DNA of 64,000 nt, taken from positions 62,001 to 126,000 of the forward strand of contig NZ_AQPN01000043.1 in the NCBI RefSeq assembly GCF_000403135.1, in the 5' to 3' direction. This document shows positions 35,718-44,868 of the stretch, piece by piece. The position numbers and the translations under genes are program-made. The notes under the pieces were generated by a model. The model was given only the letters and a program-made list of their open reading frames with translations, was not told where the DNA came from and searched no databases. The DNA is from Arcticibacter svalbardensis MN12-7. GTDB taxonomy: Bacteria; Bacteroidota; Bacteroidia; Sphingobacteriales; Sphingobacteriaceae. Each line of letters starts with the position of its first letter. Position 1 is the first letter of the stretch.

Positions 35718-35927
35718 TTAACCGTTTTTTTCAGGAAAGTCTGTTTCCTCCTGATTCTTTTCTATTTCAGCATCAGTGTCCTTGTCCTTAAGAACTTCCA
35801 ATGCTAAAGGAGTCAATTCGGTATTTTCACCAATGGTATCATCTCCTGTATCCGCAGTATCATTTCTTTGTTCTTCTGTACCTGCATGCTCTTCAGGTAC
35901 CTGATTATTAATTTCTTGATTTTCCAT
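35718..35927 (-). CDS. Small acidic protein, unknown
   Basis: This 69-aa protein is very rich in Glu, Asp and Asn (EEHAGTEEQRNDTADTGDDT), has no hydrophobic segment and is probably disordered. It is convergent with pntB. I recognise no family; a role as a small stress-type or regulatory protein is only a guess. It may be a spurious ORF, but its start, stop and flanking terminator are consistent with a gene. Confidence 0.4.
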   Translation of the reverse strand: MENQEINNQVPEEHAGTEEQRNDTADTGDDTIGENTELTPLALEVLKDKDTDAEIEKNQEETDFPEKNG

Positions 35928-36376
35928 AAATAAGTTTTCTAATCATAAAAGAAACTTTTGAATTTTTTGTTTCAAATAGAATATTTTTAAGCTATAAAAA
36001 TAAATAAGTAAATCTTTCCTTTTCCCTACGTCAATACCTTTGGAGACAGAATTAAATCAGTTTACCTCATAGATAAGCTTTATTAATTACACATAATTTC
36101 TCATTAATTCCTACATACGATACTGTAATTAGTTAAAAACGAGCAGATCATCGAACCTAATCTGGTTATATTTAAATGAAAAAAAATAAAGCCTGATAGA
36201 CATTTTACTTAATGAACAACATGTTAGCACATGAGAATCCCATTATATATAAAAGGATTGCTAATATTTTGTATCTACCCTATTAAAAAACAGACATACC
36301 AGTACCAGAAGCAACTATTTCTTTAACATTTTATATTTTCCTGAATGAAGGATCCACTAATTGATGAGTCTTCCTC
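35928..36376. other. Intergenic region without a gene
   Basis: About 450 AT-rich bases lie between the GH97 gene end and the small acidic gene start, both on the minus strand. I see no ORF of note, repeat or terminator hairpin; it must contain the promoter of the acidic gene, but no clear TAnnTTTG element stands out. Confidence 0.5.
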
Positions 36377-38314
36377 CTATTCAAATACAATAACAAAACC
36401 ACCGGCAGCCTTTACTTTGACTAGCGTATTTCTGGATGGTATAACATCCGATTGAACAAAGGATAGATCCTGAGCTCCATCCGTAATCATCTTTCCCGTA
36501 GAATTGATAAACGAAAGATCCAGGGTAAGCTCTTTATCTTCTTTTTCACCATTAATACCGGCAACAAACCATCTTGTTCCCGAACGACGCGCAATAACTA
36601 CCCTTTTGCCTGGGAAACCATCTATAAAACGAACATCATCCCAGCTAGCTGGAAGCGTTTTAAGCATCTCTTTTACATACCCAGGCACATGGCTCATCCC
36701 TTCAGGGGTCTCTGCAAAATGCTGAATTCCGGACAGAAATAGAACAGGTAATGCCAGCTCAAATCCATTAGTTGTACTTCTTTTAATATTTGGAATTTTA
36801 TACAGAACCATGGGTGTATAATCCATCGGATCGTAAACATTACGCGTATAAGGGATCGTAGTACAATGAACAGGCTGCATATCTTCATTAGCCTGTAAAA
36901 ATGTCCTGAACTCCATTCCTTTAATTGACTCCATGGTCATCAGGTTAGGATAGGTGCGCTGTAAGCCGCGAGGCAAGGTAGCACCATGAAAGTTGACCAG
37001 TATATGATGGTCAGCCGCGTCCTGTAAGATGTCTTGGTAATATTGCACAAAAGATTGTCCATCACCTCCAAAAAAATCTATCTTAACCCCCTTGATCCCC
37101 ATCTTCTCTAACTTGGCAAACTCAGTTACCCTGCTTTCTTTCGTGAGCAACAGATTTCTTGGAGTAAACGGAACAGTGTTCCATGTTCCTGCTGAATTGT
37201 ACCACAGGATTAAACCAATGTCCTTTTTCTTAGCATAAGCGGCAAGCTCAGCAATTTTTTCATATCCTATCTTTTTATCCCATTCCGCATCAACCAGGCA
37301 ATAATCCCACTTCATATCCTTGGCATAGTCTATAAAACGCTTCTGCACATTAAATACCGTAGAATCATCCTTCAACAGCACCCAGCTCCATGCAGATTTG
37401 CCCGGTTTAATAAAGGAAGCATCCATATTCAATGCAGGTTTAGCCAGGTCTGTTCCCAAAGTAGACTCTACAATAGTTTTCAGACTCCCTACACCAATAA
37501 TCCTCCAGGGTGTATACCAGGGAAGTTCAGACTCCGGATTTAAAGCTGCTCCTGCAGAAAACACTTCCGGACCCTGTGGAAAGCTAATACTATATTCACC
37601 ATTAGGAGATAGCGCATTCAAACGGGTATAACAGTAATTCCGTTCAGGTGCCGATTCCGTAATGACCACCCAAGTATCCCCTGCCTGAAATAGTGCCGGA
37701 TAAACCCAACCTGCCCGTATCGGTGAGGGTTTACCAACAGCAATCCCCTGCTGATAATTTTCTTCGTACGATGGATTGGAATGCTCGAATCCCGTTTGCG
37801 CATCAGCCATTGGTTGAAGCCATCCCTTTGCATTTTCTGCAAAATTATAAGACGTGGCTTCTACAGTGATCTTCTTCACTACTGTAGATTTCTCCGGGAA
37901 GTAATACCGGAAAGCAACACCATCATTAGAAACCTGGAAGATTATATCCAGTTTAGCACCAGTTGCATTACTCAAATGAAACACTTGTTTGTTCGCTGTA
38001 TATTGATTGAGCTTACGTTTAGCCGTCAACAACTCATATTGATCTGTAGTGATGGTGATATCCGATGCTGAAATCAATTTCAGGTTACGGGAAAAGTCAG
38101 CATCCTGACGAATTAATCCCAATTTAGACTGTTCCAGCACCACTACATTATTCCGGTTTAAAGAATAAAACAAGGTACCTGTACGACGGAGACCAAAAGT
38201 TACTGATAAGGACTGATCCGGACTTTTAATCTGATATATTTTATCCTGAGCAGCAGCTGTCATACCACTGAATAACAAAATCATCAGATTTAATTTCTTC
38301 AAGTATAGTTTCAT
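36377..38314 (-). CDS. Glycoside hydrolase family 97, retaining-type
   Basis: This 645-aa secreted enzyme has a signal peptide (to about residue 22) and the GH97 layout: N-terminal beta-sandwich (about 25-280), a TIM barrel (about 290-570) and a C-terminal beta domain. The barrel has MKWDYCLVDAEWD, GVKIDFFGGDG with Asp413 as a likely nucleophile, NFHGATLPRG with Gly444, and TYPNLMTMESIKG with Glu462. Inverting GH97 enzymes such as SusB have Glu where Gly444 lies; retaining alpha-galactosidase-type members have Gly. A periplasmic alpha-galactosidase-like role is therefore inferred. A GH43 remnant lies just upstream. Confidence 0.85.
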   Translation of the reverse strand: MKLYLKKLNLMILLFSGMTAAAQDKIYQIKSPDQSLSVTFGLRRTGTLFYSLNRNNVVVLEQSKLGLIRQDADFSRNLKLISASDITITTDQYELLTAKRKLNQYTANKQVFHLSNATGAKLDIIFQVSNDGVAFRYYFPEKSTVVKKITVEATSYNFAENAKGWLQPMADAQTGFEHSNPSYEENYQQGIAVGKPSPIRAGWVYPALFQAGDTWVVITESAPERNYCYTRLNALSPNGEYSISFPQGPEVFSAGAALNPESELPWYTPWRIIGVGSLKTIVESTLGTDLAKPALNMDASFIKPGKSAWSWVLLKDDSTVFNVQKRFIDYAKDMKWDYCLVDAEWDKKIGYEKIAELAAYAKKKDIGLILWYNSAGTWNTVPFTPRNLLLTKESRVTEFAKLEKMGIKGVKIDFFGGDGQSFVQYYQDILQDAADHHILVNFHGATLPRGLQRTYPNLMTMESIKGMEFRTFLQANEDMQPVHCTTIPYTRNVYDPMDYTPMVLYKIPNIKRSTTNGFELALPVLFLSGIQHFAETPEGMSHVPGYVKEMLKTLPASWDDVRFIDGFPGKRVVIARRSGTRWFVAGINGEKEDKELTLDLSFINSTGKMITDGAQDLSFVQSDVIPSRNTLVKVKAAGGFVIVFE

Positions 38315-38335
38315 TTTAAAACGTTAATTATAATT

Positions 38336-38640
38336 TTAAATCACTTCAGGCCAACCTAAAGCATCCCATTTCAATACTTTGATCTGCAATTTAGATTTAC
38401 CATCATCATGCGCATGATAGATCAAGTAATCTTTTCAGCCCGTCCCAAAAGAGCCAAAAGCAAGGTACGAATTCCCTTTATCATCTGTGATCAAATTAGC
38501 ATCTATAGCATTCCAGTTGGTAATTCCCGGATAAGGTTGGATAACCTTACCACAATCTACCCATTTATAATCAGGACTTTGTGGATCTAACGATTTATTT
38601 GAATCCAGAAACGCTGATTTCTTAATAGACAGCTTGTAAT
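38336..38640 (-). pseudogene. Fragment of a GH43-type arabinanase
   Basis: Reading the minus strand, one frame gives GH43-like segments (SLDPQSPDYKWVDCGKV, ITNWNAIDANLITDDKG, YLAFGSFGTG), then an in-frame TGA, then a piece resembling a GH43 C-terminus (YHAHDDGKSKLQIKVLKWD) and a stop at 38336-38338. The middle of the catalytic domain and the whole N-terminus are missing, so an internal deletion joined two parts. It sits 21 bases upstream of the GH97 start and may once have been part of the same locus. Confidence 0.7.
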
Positions 38641-38993
38641 TTTCACTTTAATACTTCTAATAAGATTGCAATAAGAATCAGATATGAGTCCAACCACGGT
38701 TAGTTAAAGTCGGACTTACCTTAGGTTTTTATTAGTTAATATTCACATTGAATTACAATCATTTTATCTGTTAACCTGGCTTATTCCAATTTCGAACTTT
38801 AGTCAAAGCACATTAACAAGAAATTCAAAGAAGAATAAATGAACATAAATATTTTGCTTTGGCAGGTTTGAAATTTAAGCTTGATGCTATTTTAAGAAAA
38901 TTCATACCGTTTCATGGAAGATTTGAGAAGATTTAGCTTTTATTTCGTCCTTAAAAATCTTTAGTATTTACTTTACGCAAATAACAAAACAGT
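38641..38993. other. Intergenic region without a gene
   Basis: About 350 AT-rich bases precede the 321-aa unknown protein gene. No coding remnant of the GH43 gene is recognisable beyond 38640, and no promoter octamer or terminator is clear. Confidence 0.4.
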
Positions 38994-39959
38994 ATGGCAA
39001 CTATAGATAACAAAGGAATGGTACATGGAACCGCAGGTTCAGTAATTTACCGGGAGTACAGAGGAAAGAATATCATCCAGGGCAAGGCAAAGGCATTTAA
39101 GCAAACCGAAAAGACGATCAGGAGTGCTACTGAGTTTGGACTTTCGAGTTCAGCAGCAGCAGTTATAAGGACTGCATTTGAACCGGCCTATTATTTTAAG
39201 GATGGGACGGCGGCTTACAGGAGTACACAACTGGTTTATAGGTCTATATTAAATAATGTCAGTGGAGAAAAAGGAAAAAGAGATCTCCATGATGCAGACC
39301 TTTCTTTTTTACTGGGATTGGATTTTAATGCGACCAGTAAGCTGCATGAAGTACTTCAAATGAGCCACTCGGTAAGTAAAACCCAAGAAGGTTTTGTGAG
39401 TGTTACTTTAGGATCTTTAAACACCCAAACAGGGATCAAAAGGCCTAAAAGCACTAGTGGAGCCTATATGAAACACCGCATAAGGTTAATGCTGGTTGCT
39501 TTTAATTTCAGGGAAGAGTACTATGAAAACCTTGGTTTTCAGGATGTTGATCTGGAAGGGTATCAAAGCATTGAAGGACAAGTGATCACCTTTAATAAAA
39601 AAGTCCCTGATGATTGTCTGGCATTGGTGAGTATGTCATTGATGCTCTACTCTCCTATCAATCAAACCAATGAAAGTATCTTATTGAATAGTGCAGCGTT
39701 CAGCCCTTGTGCGATCATAGGAACCCTCCAATCAGAGAACCCCTCAAACTACCAATTAAAAATGGTTGACACACAGCCATCCAACTATCTTGGTAGAGAA
39801 GAAAAGATCAAGTTAATGGATTATAGAGGAAATCTCCTGATATTAGGGTTGGAAAACAGAATTAGCAAACTGATTAGTGCAACTAGCAAAAAGGCTAAAG
39901 TAAAGGAAGTGACACTAGACATCATCCCGAAAGGCCGGATTCCATTCCGAAAGAAATAA
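38994..39959 (+). CDS. Hypothetical protein, 321 aa
   Basis: This cytoplasmic-looking protein has no signal peptide or membrane segment. The N-terminus (VHGTAGSVIYREYRGKNIIQ) and the following KQTEKTIRSATEFG segment recall the start of DUF6266-like proteins of Bacteroidota, where a G-x-GSV-YY-x-x-GK pattern precedes a similar region; this is a weak likeness from memory. The rest alternates beta strands. It is monocistronic. Function unknown. Confidence 0.6.
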   Translation: MATIDNKGMVHGTAGSVIYREYRGKNIIQGKAKAFKQTEKTIRSATEFGLSSSAAAVIRTAFEPAYYFKDGTAAYRSTQLVYRSILNNVSGEKGKRDLHDADLSFLLGLDFNATSKLHEVLQMSHSVSKTQEGFVSVTLGSLNTQTGIKRPKSTSGAYMKHRIRLMLVAFNFREEYYENLGFQDVDLEGYQSIEGQVITFNKKVPDDCLALVSMSLMLYSPINQTNESILLNSAAFSPCAIIGTLQSENPSNYQLKMVDTQPSNYLGREEKIKLMDYRGNLLILGLENRISKLISATSKKAKVKEVTLDIIPKGRIPFRKK

Positions 39960-40194
39960 AACTCTTTAGTAAAATAAATATGATTCGTTTTAAAAAATGG
40001 GAAAGCTTTCATTTCATAAAAAACCATTCCACATTATATAAAGAAAGATAAAGAATTGGTAATCCAAAGCAAATTTATAAGAAATAAGTATCCGATGAAA
40101 ACTGGATCATACCAGCCCAATAAAATTGGCATTAACCACAAAGAGGTCGCCCTTTTAAAGACAACCTCTTTGAAATATATTTTATAAATAGAGA

Positions 40195-40572
40195 TTAAAT
40201 TCGTTTTCTTGGACGCTTGCCACCTACACGTTCTCCTGGTCTGCTTACCTTTTGATAAATTTTTGGTTTAACCTTCACTTCAACCTTTCTTCCAAAAGTG
40301 CGTGGAGCAGGTTCAGGTTTTTCTTTTTTGCGGTCGTCCGCATAAGTAACGCTAATTACATCCTGATCGATACTCGCTTCATGGAGATTCTGCAAAGCTA
40401 ATACCGCCTCCTCTTCGTTAGGCATATCAACAAAGCCAAATCTTCTGCTTATACCGGTATGCTTATCTCGTACTATATTTACAGCATCAACTGTACCATA
40501 TTGTTCAAAGATATCTTTCAGCTCTAATTCTTCTAAATCGCGGGGAAATCCGCCTGCAAATAACTTAACCAT
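40195..40572 (-). CDS. RNA-binding protein with one RRM domain
   Basis: This 125-aa protein has an N-terminal RNA recognition motif (residues 1-80): RNP2 KLFAGGFP at 3-10 and RNP1 RRFGFVDM near 43-50. The C-terminal tail is basic (KVEVKVKPKIYQKVSRPG, GGKRPRKRI) and probably adds nonspecific RNA binding. Such single-RRM proteins are common in Bacteroidota and act as global post-transcriptional regulators in some species. It is preceded by a gap of over 300 bases, so a long leader is possible. Confidence 0.9.
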   Translation of the reverse strand: MVKLFAGGFPRDLEELELKDIFEQYGTVDAVNIVRDKHTGISRRFGFVDMPNEEEAVLALQNLHEASIDQDVISVTYADDRKKEKPEPAPRTFGRKVEVKVKPKIYQKVSRPGERVGGKRPRKRI

Positions 40573-40905
40573 TACTTATGTATGTATTCTATGATTGGGT
40601 TTAGCCTATTAATTATTTTATCTAACAATGATGATTGCATCAATAAATATGCCGAAACAAAAATAATATCTCTCTAAAAGGAAATAAGCAATCTTCTATT
40701 AGTTAAAAGATTATTTTCTTTAAAACAAGAATGAATTGATAATCAGTTAAAATTAAACTTTATAAGGTTGTAAACGCCACAAATATATTATTTTCTTATC
40801 ATAGTAGGGTGTAAAAATATCCTGTCTACAGTAAATTTAATAATTAAATTAATGAAATCCGGGTTAAGAGGGATAAATATTTATGTGAGGCATCTGTTAC
40901 ACCAT
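40573..40905. other. Intergenic region with possible long leader of the RRM gene
   Basis: A TATATTTG octamer on the minus strand (40780-40787) matches the -7 consensus about 208 bases upstream of the RRM start, without a visible -33 box. If used, the gene would have a leader of about 200 bases. No ORF is present. Confidence 0.35.
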
Positions 40906-40945
40906 AAAAAAGCCGTTGAAGATCAAATTTCTCAACGGCTTTTTT
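40906..40945 (-). terminator. Rho-independent terminator of the barrel-protein gene
   Basis: AAAAAAGCCGTTGA and TCAACGGCTTTTTT are perfectly complementary over 14 bp around a 12-base loop. It lies 16 bases after the stop of the outer-membrane protein gene at 40962. Confidence 0.9.
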
Positions 40946-40961
40946 GTAAATTGTTACTTAA

Positions 40962-41468
40962 TTATTTACTTAAATTAAATCCATATGCGATACGTAAAGC
41001 AACCTGACTTGCATCATATTTCGTAAATTCCTCATAACGTACTCCAAGATCTAATCCGTTACCAAATCCCCAACCAATTGCTGGTGCCCATACGAATGAA
41101 GTTTCAGCTCCATCATTGGTTCCAAAACCAGCACCTAGTTCTCCACCTACATAAAAGTTAGGAGTAACAAATACTTTAACTCCTGCCTTCAATGGAATAA
41201 TTCCCAGATCATCAGCTGGTTTGAATTCATCCTTAACAAAGAAATTAGTATAACCAGTACTTAATGTTAAAGATACAGGTCCTACAAGATCCTTCTGCAA
41301 TTTAAGATCACCTCCTAATACAAATCCATAAGGACTATCTATAGACACACCCGGATTAATACCTACTCCAAGGCGCCATGCTTGGGAATCCTGTGCTTTT
41401 GTTTCTGTTGCAAATACTAATGCTGCTATTGCGAATGCTGCTGTGAATAGTTTAAATGACGTTTTCAT
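40962..41468 (-). CDS. Small outer-membrane beta-barrel protein
   Basis: This 168-aa protein has a signal peptide (ending ATETKAQ) and about eight beta-strand-like segments with Gly/aromatic content (FVLGGDLKLQKDLVGPVSL, FYVGGELGAGFGTN, VALRIAYGFNLSK). Length and pattern resemble PorT/OmpW-like eight-stranded barrels. A specific substrate cannot be inferred. It has its own strong terminator. Confidence 0.7.
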   Translation of the reverse strand: MKTSFKLFTAAFAIAALVFATETKAQDSQAWRLGVGINPGVSIDSPYGFVLGGDLKLQKDLVGPVSLTLSTGYTNFFVKDEFKPADDLGIIPLKAGVKVFVTPNFYVGGELGAGFGTNDGAETSFVWAPAIGWGFGNGLDLGVRYEEFTKYDASQVALRIAYGFNLSK

Positions 41469-41815
41469 ACTAATGTATTAATGAATATTATTATAGACAC
41501 TAAACGTCAATTTGTATGCCAAAGGAAGCAAAACAGACCTCCCACATCCTAATTCTAATGTAAATTTCATTGCCCATATGCGTATTAAACGCTTCATTTT
41601 AAAGCTATTCAGTTAGGATAAAACAGGGCTTATATTTGCCGATATAAATCAGGTTTGAATTAATTTATTTTATACAAAGTTTAACAAATTGACCGATTCG
41701 CGCGATAAGTGTACATATTTGGGTTCATTTTTTATTAACAAGACAATTAAATACATCAATTGAACTTATGCTTCATGTACTCTTAATATTCATAAATTTG
41801 AAAAACTATTTATAG
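41469..41815. other. Divergent intergenic region
   Basis: About 350 AT-rich bases separate the barrel gene from the NAD-epimerase-like gene. Beyond the -7 match listed at 41793, I see no regulatory structure, repeat or ORF. Confidence 0.45.
41793..41800 (+). promoter_or_regulatory. Putative -7 element for the epimerase-like gene
   Basis: TAAATTTG matches TAnnTTTG 16 bases before the ATG at 41816, which would give a very short leader. A convincing -33 box is lacking. Confidence 0.4.
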
Positions 41816-42640
41816 ATGGCCAAAAAAATTGGAATTAGTATTTTAGGTTGCGGATGGTTTGGATTGCCCCTGGCCAAACAATTGATAACATTGGGATATC
41901 GGGTAAATGGGTCTACTACCACTCCTGACAAATTAACAGCACTTACCGACGAAGGGATAGAGGCTTACTTGATTGATCTGGCAAACGAGGATGTTAAAGA
42001 CGTATCCGCATTCTTTGATTCTGAAGTCTTAGTGATCGCTTTTCCACCCCGAATGCGTTCAGGTAAGGAGGGTAATTACCTGCCTAAAATTGAACATGCA
42101 CTGCGTATGATTAAAAATTCGGCGGTTAAGCAGGTTATATTTATCAGTTCAAGCTCTGTATTTGGCGACACCAATACCAAAGTAGATGAATCCTCAATTC
42201 CACAACCTGAAACGGATTCAGGAAAGGCAATTCTTTCCGCAGAGAGACTTTTACAATCAACTCCCGGTTTGACCACAACGGTACTTCGCTTTTCGGGATT
42301 AATAGGTCCGGGACGTGATCCAGGACGGTTTTTTGGAGGAAAAACAGCGGTTCCTAATGGCCAGGCACCAGTAAACCTGATTCATCTCGATGATTGCATA
42401 GGAATAACTTGCCAGATAATCGAAAAAGAGGCATACGGTCTGGTTTATCATGGCGTTACTCCCGATCATCCTTCCCGACAGGATTTCTATACCCCGGTAT
42501 CTGTGAAAGCAGGATACGCTGCTCCAACTTTCATTGATGAGTTAAAAGAATGGAAAATAGTGGAGAGCAAACATGTTCCACTTTATTTAAATTATACGTT
42601 TGTTAATGGATCGCTGCTCGATTTGATAAAAAGATACTGA
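41816..42640 (+). CDS. NAD(P)-dependent epimerase-like protein (extended SDR)
   Basis: This 274-aa protein has an N-terminal dinucleotide-binding loop (GISILGCGWFGLPLAKQL) and follows the YeeZ-like atypical SDR pattern, including VIFISSSSVFGDT, the segment LRFSGLIGPGRDPG and LIHLDDCIGI. It lacks the canonical YxxxK, typical of atypical SDRs of this kind. Substrate unknown. It lies 32 bases before the M3 peptidase gene, probably in one unit. Confidence 0.75.
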   Translation: MAKKIGISILGCGWFGLPLAKQLITLGYRVNGSTTTPDKLTALTDEGIEAYLIDLANEDVKDVSAFFDSEVLVIAFPPRMRSGKEGNYLPKIEHALRMIKNSAVKQVIFISSSSVFGDTNTKVDESSIPQPETDSGKAILSAERLLQSTPGLTTTVLRFSGLIGPGRDPGRFFGGKTAVPNGQAPVNLIHLDDCIGITCQIIEKEAYGLVYHGVTPDHPSRQDFYTPVSVKAGYAAPTFIDELKEWKIVESKHVPLYLNYTFVNGSLLDLIKRY

Positions 42641-42672
42641 TTAATGCAGCTTTTGATTTAAGTTTAACCTAT

Positions 42673-44760
42673 ATGCCAAATGTTAAAAGTCAAACAACTA
42701 CGATGAACCCATTTTTCACAACATATACTACCCCCTTTCATGTTCCTCCTTTCGATAAGATTAAGATCGAACATTTCAAACCTGCTATCCTGGAGGGGAT
42801 GAAACAAGAGTCGGCGGAAATTACTTCCATAGCTTACAGTGAGGCTGAGCCCAGTTTTGAAAATACTATTTTAGCGATGGAAAATTCGGGACAGCTGTTA
42901 ACCCGTGTATCATCTGTATTTTTTAATCTTAATTCGGCCAATACTAACGAAGAGATTCAGGCAATTGCCAGAGAAATGGCTCCTGAATTAGCGGCTCATC
43001 ACGATAATATTATTCTGAACCATCCGCTCTTTCTCCGTGTAAAACAGTTATGGGACACGCATGAAAGCTTAAAGCTGAATGCTGAGCAGATAAAACTAGT
43101 GGAGAAAACGCATAAGTCGTTCGTTAGAAGTGGTGCGAATTTAAATGAGGCAGACAAGGCAAAACTTCGGACAATTAACGCTAAACTTTCTTTGTTAGGT
43201 TTAAACTTCGGACAGAATCTTTTAGCTGAAACTAATGCGTATCAATTACTGATTGATAAAAAAGAAGATCTTTCCGGTTTACCGGAAGAACTGGTTTTAG
43301 CAGCTGGCGAAAGTGCTAAACAGTCGGGCAATGAAGGTAAGTGGCTTTTTAGTTTACAGAATCCAAGTGTGATGCCTTTTCTTCAATATGCGGATAACAG
43401 GGAACTGCGGAAACAGATTTGGGAGGCGTATACCCTACGTGGTGATAATAATAACGCACATGATAATAAAGAAATAGTCAGGAACATTGTCAATCTCCGT
43501 AGGGAAAAGGCAGCTTTGCTGGGTTATAAAGACCATGCTAGTTATGTGTTGGAGGAAACCATGGCTAAGACTCCGGAAAATGCATATAAGTTATTGAATC
43601 AGCTGTGGCAACCTGCATTGAATGTAGCAGGGAGAGAGGCTTTCGATCTTCAGAGGATGATTGATGACTCCGGAGCTCAATTCAAACTGGCACCTTACGA
43701 TTGGAAATACTATACTGAAGAATTGCGTAAGGAACGCTTCGATTTGGATGAGCAGGAGTTAAGACCTTATTTTAGTCTGGATAAAGTTTGCGAGGGTGTA
43801 TTTGGTGTAGCCACGAAGTTATATGGCCTGCAGTTCAAGGAGCTTACTGACCTTCCTAAATATCATGAAGAAGTCTCTGCTTATGAGGTATCTGAAGCGG
43901 ATGGAACAGATATTGGGATCTTATATACTGACTTCTTTCCTCGTGCATCTAAGCGTGGAGGGGCATGGATGACCTCATACAGCTCACAGAAAATGGAGAA
44001 TGGAAAGCGGATCAGTCCGGTGATCTCTATTGTATGTAATTTTTCAAAACCTACAGGCGACGCACCTGCCTTACTTACCTTTGATGAGGTGACTACTTTT
44101 TTCCACGAATTCGGGCATTCTTTACATGGTTTACTTTCCAATGTAACGTACCGGAGTCTTGCAGGCACGGCAGTATCGCGCGACTTTGTAGAACTTCCTT
44201 CCCAGATTATGGAAAATTGGGCTGCTGAGCCTGAAGTGCTAAAAATGTTTGCCCGGCACTACAAAACGAATGAGGTCATTCCTGATGAACTGATCAAGAA
44301 ATTGCATCATACAGGTACGTTCGATCAGGGTTTTGCAACGATTGAATATTTGGCGGCTTCACTCCTGGATCTGGATTATCATACGCAGACAAAAGAGCTG
44401 AAAGATGATGTAGATTCTTTTGAACGTCAGTCTATGAAAAAAGCGGGGTTAATGGATGAGATCATTCCCCGTTACCGCAGCACTTATTTCAATCATATTT
44501 TTGCTGGCGGTTATTCTGCGGGATACTATAGTTACATCTGGTCCGGAGTATTGGATACTGATGCTTTTGAGGCATTTAAGGAAACCGGTGATCTTTTCAA
44601 CCAGGAGAAAGCCCAGAGTTTCAGAATGAATGTACTGGAAAAAGGGGGTACTGAAGAACCAATGGTGCTGTACAAAAAGTTCCGTGGTGCTGAACCGGGA
44701 ATTAAGGCCTTGTTGAAAAAAAGGGGTTTGAATTTGGAGCCGGAAAAGAAAGTTATATAA
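42673..44760 (+). CDS. M3-family metallopeptidase, dipeptidyl carboxypeptidase-like
   Basis: This 695-aa zinc peptidase has the M3 motif FFHEFGHSLHGLL near residue 480, with the downstream Glu in SQIMENWA, plus YADNRELRKQIWEAYTLRG in the N-terminal half. It resembles dipeptidyl carboxypeptidase (Dcp) and oligopeptidase A and probably degrades short peptides. There is no signal peptide, so it is cytoplasmic. The ATG at 42703 (MNPFFTTYTTPF) may be the true start, as the first ten residues look nonconserved. Confidence 0.88.
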   Translation: MPNVKSQTTTMNPFFTTYTTPFHVPPFDKIKIEHFKPAILEGMKQESAEITSIAYSEAEPSFENTILAMENSGQLLTRVSSVFFNLNSANTNEEIQAIAREMAPELAAHHDNIILNHPLFLRVKQLWDTHESLKLNAEQIKLVEKTHKSFVRSGANLNEADKAKLRTINAKLSLLGLNFGQNLLAETNAYQLLIDKKEDLSGLPEELVLAAGESAKQSGNEGKWLFSLQNPSVMPFLQYADNRELRKQIWEAYTLRGDNNNAHDNKEIVRNIVNLRREKAALLGYKDHASYVLEETMAKTPENAYKLLNQLWQPALNVAGREAFDLQRMIDDSGAQFKLAPYDWKYYTEELRKERFDLDEQELRPYFSLDKVCEGVFGVATKLYGLQFKELTDLPKYHEEVSAYEVSEADGTDIGILYTDFFPRASKRGGAWMTSYSSQKMENGKRISPVISIVCNFSKPTGDAPALLTFDEVTTFFHEFGHSLHGLLSNVTYRSLAGTAVSRDFVELPSQIMENWAAEPEVLKMFARHYKTNEVIPDELIKKLHHTGTFDQGFATIEYLAASLLDLDYHTQTKELKDDVDSFERQSMKKAGLMDEIIPRYRSTYFNHIFAGGYSAGYYSYIWSGVLDTDAFEAFKETGDLFNQEKAQSFRMNVLEKGGTEEPMVLYKKFRGAEPGIKALLKKRGLNLEPEKKVI

Positions 44761-44765
44761 GGTCT

Positions 44766-44824
44766 GCTGTTAATTCCTTTTAATTATCTACATACTATTA
44801 GAATAATTAAAAGGAATTGACAGC
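44766..44824. terminator. Long inverted repeat between convergent genes
   Basis: Two 22-base arms (44766-44787 and 44803-44824) pair with one G-U step around a 15-base loop; the inner 16 bp are perfect. It starts 6 bases after the M3 peptidase stop and ends 45 before the S66 peptidase stop. It is AT-rich without a long T run, so a bidirectional terminator is likely but not certain. Confidence 0.6.
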
Positions 44825-44868
44825 TATTTTGGCAAATTAAAATAAAACACAAGCCTCAAAATATTGAT

